From: Exophiala sp. HKRS030
Lineage: Eukaryota; Ascomycota; Eurotiomycetes; Chaetothyriales; Herpotrichiellaceae
NCBI GenBank assembly: GCA_023897205.1
Contig: JAHWDD010000008.1
Span: forward strand, 2,108,001 to 2,172,000
Reading direction: 5' to 3'
DNA length: 64,000 nt
In this document: positions 23,477-35,741 of the stretch, piece after piece
Position numbering within the stretch: the stretch's first letter is position 1
How the letters are laid out: every line of letters begins with the position of its first letter
Program-made: the position numbers and the translations under genes
Notes under the pieces: generated by a model
Told to the model about the DNA's origin: nothing
Seen by the model: the letters and a program-made list of their open reading frames with translations, nothing else
Databases searched by the model: none

Positions 23477-23749
23477 ATGTCCACCAATCCCGTCAAAGCC
23501 AGTCCCGTCCAAACAGGCTTTCGGGGCGCTCCTTCCCTGCCGTCCTCCAAAGTTCCACCTGCTGGGCCACATTCTCCCAAAACGAACGGATCCATGTCTC
23601 CAAACTCCATCACAACAACCTTGCCCTCCTTTGACCTCATTGACCAGCGCTCACATCTGCGCCAACTCTCTAAGACTGCTCCCACCACAATCCCGTCCCT
23701 AGTCGCCTCCAATTCTCGACTAAGAGACAACCCAAGCCTAATTGACTAG
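23477..23749 (+). CDS. Small hypothetical protein, Ser/Pro-rich
   Basis: Open frame of 90 codons from ATG to TAG. Codon choice favours C in third positions, as in the genes nearby, which makes it more gene-like than other short ORFs in this spacer. It reads MSTNPVKASPVQTGFRG at the start and has a plausible conserved core LPSFDLIDQRSHLRQLSK. There is no domain, signal peptide or membrane segment. The -3 position of the start is T, a weak context. It could be a stand-alone small protein or an exon of a longer gene. I recognise no function. Confidence 0.4.
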   Translation: MSTNPVKASPVQTGFRGAPSLPSSKVPPAGPHSPKTNGSMSPNSITTTLPSFDLIDQRSHLRQLSKTAPTTIPSLVASNSRLRDNPSLID

Positions 23750-25732
23750 AGCATTTCCAGCTGCTCCTTGTTTCTGGGCGATTGGTCGTATTTGTCCCAA
23801 CTCGTGTTGAATGGCCGCCTCACTTCCAACCTTGACCTGCTCACTTCTCACTGGCCAACTCTTGACCAAAATCCTGCCCAATTGACCACCCTCCCACATG
23901 CTTTTTACCTTGATCGTGCTTGATCTGGTGACTCATGGTTGCCATTGAACCGTGAACTTTCAAGTCATGGCACATGTTGACATGCACGAGCTTCCACCAT
24001 GACCATTCTTTGGTCCGTTTGTGTTGCACGTGTGAAACGTAGCTCGTTCTATGGTTCTATGGTAATTTTGAATCCTCTAGCTTATACTGATACTGTCACA
24101 CAGCAGAGGTGACTCGCAGATATCTGTCGGTCGACATCAGAACATGGAAGAACTTTGCATTATGTCAAAGACAAACACGCGATTGTCAGACGTTGGTGTC
24201 ACTATCTGTGCATGACAAACGTTATATCAAGTCCACAAGTCGGACAAGCCAACCCCAATATCAACCCAAAATCAACCCATGTATCACAGTCTTCCGGCCT
24301 TGTTGACTCACCTCACATGCTAAGAATCGGCATATAATACTCTGACAAAATGCTTTGTGTTCATTTGCCATTTCCTTAATGTCTGCCCAATATACTATCT
24401 GTGGTGCGACCCCACGAGTCCACGACACCACCGGAACTTGCTTTCCCTACCTACCTAGCTTCAAAATCATCCCAAACTCGAGAATACAGCATGTGTTGGA
24501 CTCGTACATCATTCTTTCGCTACAGTCGCTGCGCGCACACCCGAACTTTGGTAAAAAAAAATACGACTAAGTTCGATCCTCGCACCCTTGCTATAGGTTG
24601 GCCAGGATGGTTTTGACAAGTCATCGCCCGGAACGTCATGAACCAAAGGACACAAGAACTGTCGATGCCAGATCATCTACTCTGTGCCGCAAAGATCACC
24701 AGGGACAGTGTGATCTACAGGTACTAATGAATCGACATGCTCAATCGACGATCTGTACTAGGTAAGTTTTCATGGTCTTGCATCAGGATGACTAGGTTGA
24801 GAGACAGAGAACTTGGGTTTCGTGTTTCAATGTCAAGCTGAACCCGACAATTGTTGTCGTTCGAGCATGCCTGGTACTTTACTGCATAGCTTTTGAAGGT
24901 TGCCCTTGGCTTGAGAAGACTCGAGAGAAAACTGGTCGCTCCATCAGGTTAATATTACATCCAAAGACCAATAACCTATCTCAATATTGGATCGATGTCA
25001 CAACCTAAGCCATCCGCCGTTGGTCACAGGGGATTTTATGCTCTCAACTCTGCGAAAGTATTGCTGTAGGTGGGTGCGGTTTAGTGTTTGCTTCGCATAG
25101 TCATTTGCGTTACGTCGATCTGCATTCAATCTCCCATGACCTTCGGGAGTGGACTTGGTCATCTCCGTTCGCCCTAGACATCCAGAGAATGCCAGCCGAA
25201 AGTGACAAAAACATGAGTCAAGATTACTGTATCAAGAGCCAACCCATAGTGACGCACCACACCTTGCCCATGATCATCCTTCTTGTTCACGATCGTTGAT
25301 CTCGAGGCTCGTGGCTCTTGGATCTCCTCAACAGGCGGTGTGCGGTCCGAGAATCCGGACCCATATGTCAGAAAGCCTGCAAGGATGTCATGATCGACGT
25401 TCAAAATGTTTCATCATAAAGTGTGGATAGAATGGCACGATTGGCACGATTGGAAAGAACGGCAGAACAGATTAGTCATGTGATTCTTTTGTGTAACAAC
25501 CTAAAATGCTTTGGTCTGACAAGGACTTGGCGACTTTTATAGACAGAAGTCACGGTCAGACGATACAGTGTCACGGCTCCGTTTGATTCGCTAGAATCCG
25601 GCGTGTTTGTTTACATTGACGTCGGCGACCAGTAAGTTCACCCAAGTCCCAGACGTTTCAACTACAAGATACCTGGAGGCATTATTCCAGAGATACAAAC
25701 GATACATATTGCAACGACCGATCTCAATCAGA
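23750..25732. other. Intergenic region
   Basis: About 2 kb upstream of the condensin gene. No ORF with coding character is seen. The frame preceding the condensin ATG is open back to about 25607 without another ATG and is probably 5' UTR. Confidence 0.5.
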
Positions 25733-28255
25733 ATGTCGGTCGGAGAACTCTTCTCCGATGCGCAACGGTCCATCGTCGGCCATAAATCCCTCGCCAAACG
25801 CCTGCGCCGTCTCGAGAACAATCCCAACTTCGAATCACAAATTAAGCAATGCGTCTTTCGTTTATTAGATGTCAGCAAATCCGAGGTCGCAGGAAATCGC
25901 GTCATCAAGTTCTTCACGACATATCTTGAAGTTTCGGAAGATTCAAGCCAGACTGCCGCTGCCCTTCTTCTTGCGCTCCTTCCTTTCCTTTGTGCAAAAG
26001 ACAAGACTGTACGATATCGCGCAACCCAAATTGTGTCACAAATTTTGGGAGTCCTCAACACCATCGACGATGACTTATACAAGGTGGTTCGACATGAGTT
26101 GATCAAGCGCCTGAGGGACAAAGTGCCTGCGATTCGACTCGAAGCAGTAATGGCTCTTGGACGTCTGGTGGAGAATGAAATGGAAGAACAAGACGACGAT
26201 GACGATGACGATGATGACTTTGAAGATGAGGATGTAGCACCAGGATTATTGGAAAAGCTTTTGGATGTACTACAAAACGACACCAATGCAGATGTTCGCA
26301 GAGCGTTGCTACTCAACCTCCCAATCACACCCAAGACATTACCTTATCTCTTGGAACGCGCCAGAGATCGCGATGGTCCCACCAGAAGAGCTCTATATTC
26401 CCGACTCTTGCCGTCTCTAGGAGACTTCAGACATTTATCTCTCTCAATGCGCGAGAAGCTACTGAGGTGGGGATTGAGAGATCGTGACGAGAAAGTTCGC
26501 AAGGCCACAGCACGTCTTTTCAGAGAACGATGGATCGAGGATTGTGCCGCATCTCGAGTTGAAGAGGTTGAGGAGCCAAAGGAGAAAAAAGTGGGTTACC
26601 ATGACCCGAGTATTCCTGCACTGTTGGAATTACTAGAACGTATTGACACGTTGAACTCCGGCGACGAGAACGGAGTTGCACGAGAGGCTATGAAGGAGTT
26701 TTGGGCTGGTCGACCTGATTATCTCGACGCGGTGTATTTTGATGACGAATTCTGGGACAACCTCACTCCTGAATCTGCTTTCATGGCAAGGACATTCAAT
26801 GATTATTGCCAGACTGACCCCAACTACCAATCAATGATCGAGGAGAAAATGCCAGAGGTCACTCGTTTGGGCTTTCATCTGCAGAAGCATATCAACACGC
26901 TTTTGATCAAGGTGCAACTTGCAACTGAGACCGAGTCGGACGATAAGATCGCCGAACAAGCAGAGCAAGAATTCATTGTGGAGCAATTGCTACACATTGC
27001 ACAGACGCTCGACTACACAGACGAGGTTGGCCGACGCAAGATGTTTGCCTTGCTACGCCATGCACTTTCTATGGCCGATCTTCCTGAAGAATGTACACGA
27101 CTGACGGTCGAAGCTCTTCGACTAGTGTGTAACTCTGACGAAGCCGGTGAGCGTGAATTTACATCCGTCGTTCTCGAGGCTATTGCCGAAGTCCATGACA
27201 ACATCGCCGCCTCAGACCTGGAGGATGAAGCTGGAGTCGATGAAGACGACAGCTTCGTCTCAGCTCGCAGCGAAGTCAGCGGTGCCGAAGCAGACAACAC
27301 CCCAACACGAAACAGCAGCAAAACGAGCAAACGGAACAAAAATCTCTCGTCAGAAGAGCAAGAGGCCAAGGTCGTCAAAGAAATCATCATCAACATGAAA
27401 TGCCTTTGGATCGCACAATGCATGCTTCAAAACGTGGTAGGAAACCTCCAAACAAACATTCACCTACGAACGATGCTAGACAGCCTCGTGATCCCCGCCG
27501 TGAGGTCACACGAAGTACTCATTCGTGAACGTGGCGTTCAATGTCTTGGCTTGTGCTGCCTGCTAGAGCCCAAACTAGCCGAGGAAAACATGCGACTGTT
27601 CAACCACCTTCTGAAGAAAGGCCACGAGCAACTCCAAGTCATGGCCCTCCGTATCCTCTGCGACATCCTCCTCGCCAAAGGCTGCCCTCCCGCAAAGACC
27701 ACTCCCCTACAGACACCAGCGGACCCAAACACCAGCAACACAGCCGAATCCGACGGAGCAGCCCCAACAACTGACTCAACAATCACCCAACTGCTCGCGC
27801 CCTTCATCAAAGCCCTATCGACATCATATCCGGACGAAGTGCGCTCCACGGCGACCGAATCACTGTGCAAGCTGATGCTGTGCGGCTTCTACACGGACAA
27901 CGAAGAACTCTTCGACCAGATCGTCGAGCGCGCCATCCAAACCGCCGCCAAAGGCTGGGACCTGCTCGAGAAAGTCAAGAACGCCGTCCAGGTCGAGAGG
28001 CAGAAGGAGCTCGACAAGGACAACCAAAAGGACAAGGAGAGGGAGAGCGATGTGTTCGGCGTCCTCGGCGGCGGCGGCGGCAGAGCTTCAATGGCTGTGC
28101 CGGTGTCGACTAGGCCGTCGAGCGCGGCTGCTGATGTCGTGATGCGTCGTCATGGCGGTAGTGGTAGTGGTAGTGGAGGTGGCAGGGGCAGTGGCAGTGG
28201 CAGTGGAAGTGGAAGCGTGAGTGCGAGAGTCAGTGCCGAAGGTATCGATAGTTGA
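25733..28255 (+). CDS. YCG1: Condensin complex subunit 3 (Cnd3/Ycg1/CAP-G), HEAT-repeat protein
   Basis: Non-SMC HEAT subunit of condensin, which compacts mitotic chromosomes in the nucleus. Single exon, 840 aa, comparable to S. pombe Cnd3. The start is the first ATG of the frame (MSVGELFSDAQRSIVGHKSL), where the family's conserved FADAQR-type region begins. HEAT repeats run through residues ~30-330 (e.g. DKVPAIRLEAVMALGRLV), with a poly-Asp loop at ~158-170 between repeats. A second conserved block (residues ~560-700) contains RTMLDSLVIPAVRSHEVLI and GVQCLGLCCLLEPKLAEEN. The C-terminus is a Gly-Ser repeat tail (GSGSGGGRGSGSGSG) encoded by a degenerate ggt-agt tract. A further upstream exon cannot be excluded because some homologues have longer N-termini. 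It is convergent with the SF3a gene. Confidence 0.93.
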   Translation: MSVGELFSDAQRSIVGHKSLAKRLRRLENNPNFESQIKQCVFRLLDVSKSEVAGNRVIKFFTTYLEVSEDSSQTAAALLLALLPFLCAKDKTVRYRATQIVSQILGVLNTIDDDLYKVVRHELIKRLRDKVPAIRLEAVMALGRLVENEMEEQDDDDDDDDDFEDEDVAPGLLEKLLDVLQNDTNADVRRALLLNLPITPKTLPYLLERARDRDGPTRRALYSRLLPSLGDFRHLSLSMREKLLRWGLRDRDEKVRKATARLFRERWIEDCAASRVEEVEEPKEKKVGYHDPSIPALLELLERIDTLNSGDENGVAREAMKEFWAGRPDYLDAVYFDDEFWDNLTPESAFMARTFNDYCQTDPNYQSMIEEKMPEVTRLGFHLQKHINTLLIKVQLATETESDDKIAEQAEQEFIVEQLLHIAQTLDYTDEVGRRKMFALLRHALSMADLPEECTRLTVEALRLVCNSDEAGEREFTSVVLEAIAEVHDNIAASDLEDEAGVDEDDSFVSARSEVSGAEADNTPTRNSSKTSKRNKNLSSEEQEAKVVKEIIINMKCLWIAQCMLQNVVGNLQTNIHLRTMLDSLVIPAVRSHEVLIRERGVQCLGLCCLLEPKLAEENMRLFNHLLKKGHEQLQVMALRILCDILLAKGCPPAKTTPLQTPADPNTSNTAESDGAAPTTDSTITQLLAPFIKALSTSYPDEVRSTATESLCKLMLCGFYTDNEELFDQIVERAIQTAAKGWDLLEKVKNAVQVERQKELDKDNQKDKERESDVFGVLGGGGGRASMAVPVSTRPSSAAADVVMRRHGGSGSGSGGGRGSGSGSGSGSVSARVSAEGIDS

Positions 28256-28806
28256 ATTCTCTCGCTCACAGACCCGCTGGGCTGAAGACATATCTCGGGC
28301 TACGCGCCTGATGAGGCGGTAGAGATAGATTTACATATGTTGCTATTATCGTCCATGTAGTTATGCACGTTGTCATTTGTTGTTTACAGAACGTTCTGCT
28401 AGACGTTGACGTTGACGTTAACATTAATGCTGGTGGTGTTGGTGTTGCAATGAGTGAATACCTGCCTCTATTACATTTCTCCTTTTTCTCATTTCCCAGG
28501 CATTGAGGACTCTTGTCAAATGTGTTTATCTGTGCCGGGCTGAGCGCGAGGCTCGAGCGCATTCATTCCTGCGTCAAGAAAGATTCGAGGTTTGGAATTT
28601 TTATGTATTTTGGTACAAAGGTTTACGACGTGCGGTGGACTTGTCACTTGTGTCGTCTCTCCTGGCGCACCTCAGAGGCCACAGATGGACATGGACATGG
28701 GCGACGAAAGAAAGAAAGACACTGACCGACCGGGACTAATGCGGATGCGAGGAATACACTCACGGATCCGGCACGAACGCAATGCTTCTTTTCCCCTGTT
28801 GATGGT
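28256..28806. other. Intergenic, convergent 3' ends
   Basis: A 551-bp spacer between condensin and SF3a subunit 3 stop codons, presumably both 3' UTRs. Short repeats of gacgtt near 28405-28420 are the only structure noted. Confidence 0.5.
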
Positions 28807-30422
28807 TTACAAGATACCCTGTTTCTGCAGATCGAGATAGATCCTCTCAGGCATGACATTACCCTCGCCGTCTTCCATCTGGACGACGCCGTCCTCTTTA
28901 CTCTCTTTTTCTCTCTTCTCCTTTTTGATCTTTTCCCACAGGGTGAGAGCGTCCTGGATGGCGGTGATTTCACGAAACAGGCTTAGACCGCCGGCGCCAG
29001 AGCCTGTGATGCCGAGACATTTGAGTCCGTAGACGTGGCGGCCCTCACTGAAGTGCTTGTCGAATGCTCGCCGGCCCATGTACACGAAATTGCCGCAGAT
29101 TTCGCATGAGAACTCGACGCCTAGACCGTGCAGTTTGTACAGCCAGTAGGGGATGGGCTTGCCGTCCCAGGCGAGTGGAAGCTTTAATGGATTGTAGATT
29201 TTCTCATCGCTGTCGGAATCTGAGCCGGAGTCATCTCCATGACGGTCGCCGCCTCGGCGGTCGGATGCTGCGACAGCGGCATCATCTTCGGCGAATAGTG
29301 CATCAAGTTCTGCTTGCCGTTCACGTTCTGTCATGCCTTGTTTGCGCTCAACATTGACGCGAGTATTGGACCGTTCGTTGGAGAGGAAGTCTGCTAACGC
29401 GCGGATGCGAGATTCGTGTGATGCGATCACCCGTTCCTTGAGCGCTGTACCGGAGAGGGATGTCGAGGAAGAGAGGGATGACTTCGAGGTTGTTCCATTG
29501 GTGGAGCCGTTGGTTTGAGATTTCTTGACTTCGGCATTGCGAATGTGCTTCTTTCCCGTAAGATGCGCTTTGTAGACGTTGGGATTGCTGAACTCCTTTT
29601 CGCAATCTGGACACCAAATCCCTGAGCCAGTGCCTTCTGTCTGCGGGCCACTGCTCATAACGTTCACTGATTCTTCCTTTGCCCAGCCGGGTACTGTTCC
29701 TTTTTCCCAAGCGGTTTCAAACTCTCGATCAAGGCGAAGGAAGAATTTCGGTAGGTCGTCTAGCGGTTTTGTCCTCCGTACGAAGCCCTCAAGATAGCTA
29801 GCCAGGTCCGCAACATACTTGAGATATGTGTCCGTGATCTTATTCTGTCTCTTTATGGGCAAGCGTGGAGGTTCAAAGGCATCGAAATTGTCGAGATACT
29901 GGAGATATGATAAACGCTTGATTCCTGGTAGGTTCAAGTAGTCTTCGTGCAGAGTGGTAAGGTCCAGGAATCGGCCGTTCGACTCTTCACCGGTGAACAT
30001 GTTGTCAATCTCAGAAGTGAGAGTTTCGCCTTCTTCGGCTCTTCTGCGCTTGTATGCGCGCTCCAGGTTCTCGACTGGCTCATTGGGATATCTCCGGTGG
30101 AAGTCCTTGACCTCATCTAATTGTTTATAGAACTCTTCGAAGGGATCGCCTGTCGACAATCCCTGGATCTCCTTCGCCCGCAGCCCCTCAGCATCTTTGT
30201 AAATATCCAGTAGTCGCTTAGACTGCTCTTGTATTCGGGTTAGGAAGCCATTGATCTGGTGGTCACGATTTAATCGGTCTTTAATCTGCAACAGTTAGAC
30301 AGAAGTTTCATATAGCGCGCTCTTCAACGTACATTTTTGGGATCTTCTGACACACGTTCTGTGATCGCCTGTTCGAGGCGTTCCAAGTCCTCATGGACAA
30401 ACCTTTGGTCTTCTATGAGCAT
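28807..30422 (-). CDS. PRP9: Splicing factor 3a subunit 3 (SF3A3/Prp9/Sap61)
   Basis: U2 snRNP component needed for prespliceosome assembly, nuclear. Exons are 30422-30333 (30 codons, MLIEDQRFVHEDLERLEQAI) and 30285-28807; the intron 30286-30332 is 47 nt, GTACGT..TTGCAG. Total 522 aa, typical for the family. The N-terminal helical region contains DRLNRDHQINGFL. The middle PRP9 block is LPGIKRLSYLQYLDNFDAF. A matrin-type zinc finger (WCPDCEKEFSNPNVYKAHLTGKKH pattern) sits at ~254-275. A conserved helical and acidic region follows, then the C-terminal domain with a second C2H2 finger (CEICGNFVYMGRRAFDKHF) near 440. The frame is intact. Confidence 0.96.
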
Positions 30423-31107
30423 CTTTTACTGTGTAGGTGAGAGGAAGTGATGAATGTTCAACGACGGCGCATTCCGCCTGGCATATGATGGAAAATGTAA
30501 GGGCCACCTGGGGATTTAGTTCGCCGTAGCCAAGACTTCGGAGGAGTTTTAACCCTCTACTGGGCGTTCCTCCCTGCACCAGCCGCGAAAACGCCACACC
30601 CTTTTGACCCCGACTTCTATGCCAAATTCAACGACCTGTCTCAGTTGTGTAGAGTATCATTCCTCTCGAACAAATCATCACATACAGCATATATACAGAA
30701 TAATGCACAGCTGAATCCAAGCTCCAAAGTTTCGAGGTCCGCGCTGAGACGACGGGTGAACGATGCGCGGCTTGACGAGAGGATTTATTTGCTTGATCAG
30801 ATAATCACTACTCAACCAGGAACTTTGACTCAAAGTCATCACGGAGGTATGAGATTCGCAACGACCATTCCACAGGTACAGATCGTAGCCGTGTCGAGTA
30901 TTGCCAATGCTGGCCCGGCGTATCTGTTGCTGCGATTGCTTAAGTTTCTACTTGGCAAGACTAAAGAAACTTCAGGGTTGAAGACTTCACCATGGCTCTT
31001 TGAAGAGCAAGTTTTCGAGGATGGCTGACCACGCAGCGCACTGCTTCAGGTTTTGCTTTGGAACCCGTTTAAATGTTTAAATTGTCATCTTGCGTCAAAC
31101 CGCCACT
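30423..31107. other. Intergenic region, promoter of SF3a gene and 3' flank of hydantoinase gene
   Basis: A 685-bp spacer. The open frame at 30645-31028 on the plus strand has no early ATG and no family resemblance, so it is not called. Confidence 0.5.
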
Positions 31108-34100
31108 TCATACTTTGGGTCGGAACTCCTCGATGACACTGCGAGGTTTCGTGTAGGTGAGGCTAGGCTTCCATTCGTATGGCAAATTTGCCGCAGCAGG
31201 GCCACCAACTTCAAGGCCACGTTTTGTCGTCCACAGTGGGTGAGGCGCAAAAAGCATAACGGTGACTTTGAGCCCATACCTGGATATCCGGGTTAGCTAT
31301 ACATTTCTTACCAATCCTGGAGGTATTCGTACCTGTATTCTTGGACTCCAATGTTCTCTCCTGTCGAGACGTCTATCAACGATATGAGGTCTGGAACCAT
31401 CGCAAGGGGCTGTGACAGATCAGCATTACTCGAGACTGTATTTATCATAGATATTGACCAACCGTTTCTTCTCCGGCTCGATCCCTTCCAAGAACTGCAA
31501 GGTTTTCGTTCATAAATGGCACCACGACCTCGGTCCACTCCTGATTCAAATCTGCATTGCTCTCTGCCTCATCTTCGCCAAGAGCCTCGATGGTGACTTT
31601 TCCCACACTATGAGCGGTCATTGTGAGTCCAGATTCCACACTTCGAATTTTGCCCGTGAAAAGTCGACGAGCTGATCCTGGTCCTCCGCACTCCGCAATC
31701 AACATGTCAGGTAGGAGAGACAGAGAATTGGATTGTTGTGCTTGTGCAACAACTCGACCTAGCCTCCAGGCTAAAGAATGAGTGTTGGGGATTCCAAACT
31801 TCTTCATTTCTTGTCCTGTCAAAGGTACACCTGCTGCGCCGCACGCCATTCTATATCCAGGTCAGCCGCATGCGAGGATCAATCGAGGTAAGAACTCACC
31901 CCATAGCGACGCAGACATCTCGAATCTGTATGCCAGGCGCTTTCTCGTCAGTTGCGTCCGCTGGAATGAAGACATCATGTCCAGTTCCACTGCACAATGT
32001 CACTGGTAATACACCATTAATGTTGTCAGCAAAGACGTAAGTTGAGGTCATCTCAAACGCGGGATACGCTCGGCCTAGAGATTGGTTAGTGTGAAAGAGC
32101 GGTCATCCAAGAGCAACGGAGAATACCCATGAGGTCACCATCGACGGTCGGTAAGTTGTAATGCTTCGAGCTTCCACATACTAGCGGTGAAAGACCGTTA
32201 CCACCGCCGATCTCGACGGCAAGCATGTGAGTAAATGTGAGATCAAGCTTCTTCGCCATCAAATCTAGTGCATGCAGCATCCCATCACCGCCAGGCTTCT
32301 CAATACTCACTGCTGGACTTCCAACTGCTCCAACAGAAGGCAATTGATCATCGTCTTTCAGATCATCAACGCTGACAATACCGATGGTATGACCCTCTTC
32401 CAGGTACTGTCGTAGGTGGAGATAGGTGGTATATGGGGAACCTCCCCTCCAGTACCTAATATGTAGCAGCCAATTGACAGGAATCGAAGATCAATCTCGG
32501 AGAGAGTCCAAAGCCCCTCTGATGTAACCTGCGGGCGATAGTTGTCGAAGTCGATAGTTTTATCGTCGGAGTTCTCCCCATCCCGGGACAGCTCGTGCAC
32601 TTTGGTTTCTTGAAACAAGTCTTTGACAAGCTCGCTTTTGAGCTCTGCTTCGAGGCTTTGCATCTCTCTGCGGACCCTCTCGTGATCTGCTGGCAAGGCC
32701 ACTTCGATCTTGATGCGAGTTTGGTCCTCAGTATATGGGACGCCGACAACTTCCTGATTCAAAATGGTGACAGAAGTCGGATCGCCACCTTTAGCTACAG
32801 CGTTGGTAATCGCTTGAGCCTTTGCTGTGGCGATGCCTCTTTCAGACTCCACACCTTTGACTATCAATTCTGCAGAACCTGAAATTTTGGCCATTGCCGC
32901 CCCAATTGCATTGGCAACCCCTGCATGTTCTGGCAAAATGATCTTGTTTACTCCGCTTAACACTGGAGGACAAAGTATCGACCCACCTCCAACGAGAATG
33001 ATGGTACACGGCTCAGGTGAAGACTTGGACCGGTCAATACAGCTCTCAAGCAATTTCTTCATCTGTGCCTTAGCACTTGATATTACTTTTTCAGGAAGCT
33101 CGACTCTATGGGTTCCAAGAGTTGTTCCTCCATCGGCAACAATGGCATCTGTCGCGGTGGCTGTATTCCCACCGAATGACAATGCCTTTGTGAGAAGATC
33201 GTGCCCAACACTATCAGGTCCGACCAGGACCTCGTCTTGATCAGCATTAATATGAAGGATCGAGCCACCTCCGAGCCCGACACTTTCAACAAAAGGCATT
33301 TCTAGGTTAACCTTGACGCCAGCGAGATCAGTGAAGGTCTTGGAGAGCCGTGGATATCCATTTTTCAATAGGTACCCAACGTCTGTTGTCGTTCCACCAA
33401 TATCGACCACAACACAACCAGTCTGGCCTATCTCAGAGCCGGCTAAAAATGCAGCGCCTCGAATCGAATTAGTGGCACCAGAAGAAAATATTCTGATGGG
33501 AAATTGCATGGCTTCTGCGAAAGTAAGAAGATGGCCCGCGTTGGAGGTCAAATAGAGTGGACAACTCAGCCCGACATTCTTCATGGCGGCCACAAATGAT
33601 TGAATAGCTCTGCTAGCGAAGTTGAGAATGGACGCATTGAGAATAGAAGCATTTTCCCGGGCCAACAATCCATTTCCTGCAACATCTTTCGAAATGACAA
33701 AGTTGACATCTTCCGGGAGTAATTTAGCCAGTATTTCCCTGACTCTCTCCTCTTGGTTGTACCGAGTGTCTGAGGGCGAGCCTATACCCACTATGACGAT
33801 ATTCTTTATGCCTCGATCGTTGATAATTGTGGCCTGATCACGAACTATCTCCTCATCGATGTCTGCAATGATTTGGCCATCAATGTTACATCCACCAGGG
33901 ATGATTGCTGAGTAACCATGAATGATTCGCTTCAAGGCGGCCGGCCAGTCAGCGAAAGGAGGAGTACCAGCAGAAAAGTTGTAAGAAGCTAGACGTAGAA
34001 CAGCAACCTTTTCAACCCGCGATGAATCTCGTTCAATAATGGCATTGATGAAATGAGTAGTACCTATAGCCAAAGCCGAAACATCTGCTCTGTCGATGGT

Positions 34101-34348
34101 TGACTTGTCAAGCAGAACTCGCAAAGTGTCCTGAACACTCAGGGATACGTTGGATGTCGTGGCAGCCTTATGAGATGCTAGAACTGCCGATTTCCCAGAC
34201 CTGGAGACATCGAGCAGCACAGAGTCCGTATTGGTGCCTATGTCGACTCGTTAGATTGTTACCTACCCTGTGCAAGGTCACCTCTGTCGAAGCGTTCTCT
34301 CATACCTCCGACATCCACGCCGACCACCAGCGGCTTCTTCGCTGTCAT
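31108..34348 (-). CDS. Hydantoinase A / DUF917 fusion protein (frame broken at a C-run)
   Basis: ATP-dependent hydantoinase/oxoprolinase-type protein of ~988 aa. Minus-strand exons are 34348-34306, 34237-32127, 32074-31900, 31850-31463, 31409-31333 and 31279-31108; the introns are 68, 52, 49, 53 and 53 nt. The N-terminal Hydantoinase_A_N domain starts MTAKKPLVVGVDVGGTNTD. The catalytic Hydantoinase_A domain has GCVVVDIGGTTTDVGYL, ESVGLGGGSI and an actin-like ILVGGGSIL. The DUF917 domain fills the last ~370 residues (SIGCYILGTGG, FTHMLAVEIGGGNG, MACGAAGVPLTGQEMKKFG). At + strand 32444-32447 (cccc) the frame breaks: GTGGEVPHIPP is read where GTGGGGSPYTTYLHLRQYL is expected, one G missing. Exons total 2966 nt, one short of 2967. 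Known relatives occur as this fusion in fungi. It probably opens cyclic amides in the cytosol; the substrate is unknown. Confidence 0.9.
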
Positions 34349-35741
34349 GCCTTGGCGTGAAAAGAATACGATTTCAATCACCCAGTAGAATGATCATACA
34401 TCCAGATAAAGAAACGCAAGTCCCTTCCAAAACAATCTGAAGCGACACCCTGGGACAAGGATATCGTTCAGACAACCATTGTGTCGTCGATCATTCCTGA
34501 CAAGCGCCTGGCAATATTTGAACCAGCGGAACTTGATGGGCAATGGAACGCCGACGTCGGTGACTAAAACTTAGTCCTAGTCAATCTGGGGCCTCACCCC
34601 AATTTTGAACGCCTTGGTATTTAATGAACTAGGCAGTATCCGTAAGAGAGAAAAGCGGGAAACGAGCACTCCGATTTGGTATCGAATTGCACAGAGTCTA
34701 GCCTTGGGTATTGGCCCCCAGTAGAAGATCCCATCGATAGGTACTGATACGCTCCGGGCATCAACGGAAATGGTCTGGGGATGGGTCAAGAGGTCCAGAG
34801 ACATGGGCCATATGCGGCAAACCTTCCTAAGTTAGGCACTGCTTAGAGGCGCCTCAAGTGCTTACCTATTTGCATGAGCAATAAGGGCACCTGCCCGAGT
34901 AGGGTGTGCCAGTACGAATTTGGGAGTCGTTAGTAGGTCGCCGGGTGGTGGAAAGCGTGCCTTCAAATTGAGGGATCTCATCGCGGACCACCCAGCGTAC
35001 GATTATCTTCGTTTTGTGCACCCGAACCGTAAGAAGTAGTCTAGGGAGCCCGGGACATTCGTTTGTAGGGCAGCTGGTACGCCTAGCACGCCGAGTTGGT
35101 ACGGCCTAGACACCAAAAAGGAGAATGCTGATCCCGGCAACTCATCCAGATCTAACGACGAAGTAGTTGAATAAGAGGCCCGAGGTGCTTGGCTCATGGT
35201 TACAGCCTATCGCTATGCTATCGCGAAACTCTATCGTTGGGCCGACCAGTGTCATCATTTTCATCCGCCATGAAGCATTCAACAGGATTGTCGAATCATC
35301 CATCAGTGAAAGCCTCTCGTGGCTTTGATTTACAAGCCGATCGTGCCTTCGAGCGATAAGATATTCTAGATTATTATCACTATTATTGTTGCTGTCATCA
35401 CCACTACAACATTACTATTAGGCCCATCATGACGCTCGCTCCCCTGTTTGCTTCAGATATCATCGAAACTGCAAAGAAATAGTCCCACATCTACCCAATC
35501 ATCATCCAACGGATCTCCAAATGTATTGCAAGTTCAACACTCTTGGGGTTTTCCAAGACAACAATCCAATTTGGAATGTAGAGACACGACGGTGACAAGG
35601 CGCGAGGCGCACAACTAGCCGAGTGTATGCAACAGCATATTCGTTAAAGTCTGCTCAAAAGTTAGCTGATGTAGATCACAAGTTCGATGCTTTCCCTTCT
35701 TACTGGTCTCTCGTAAGGCCAAGGTCATCATCATCGTCGTC
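34349..35741. other. Intergenic region
   Basis: 1.4 kb upstream of the hydantoinase gene. It contains a short (ttatta/cacta) AT-rich microsatellite-like stretch at ~35372-35421. No supported gene. Confidence 0.5.

Noticed and set aside
30645..31028. 127-codon plus-strand ORF between SF3A3 and the hydantoinase gene
   Set aside because: Starts at TTG, first ATG is late (30847), no recognisable family.
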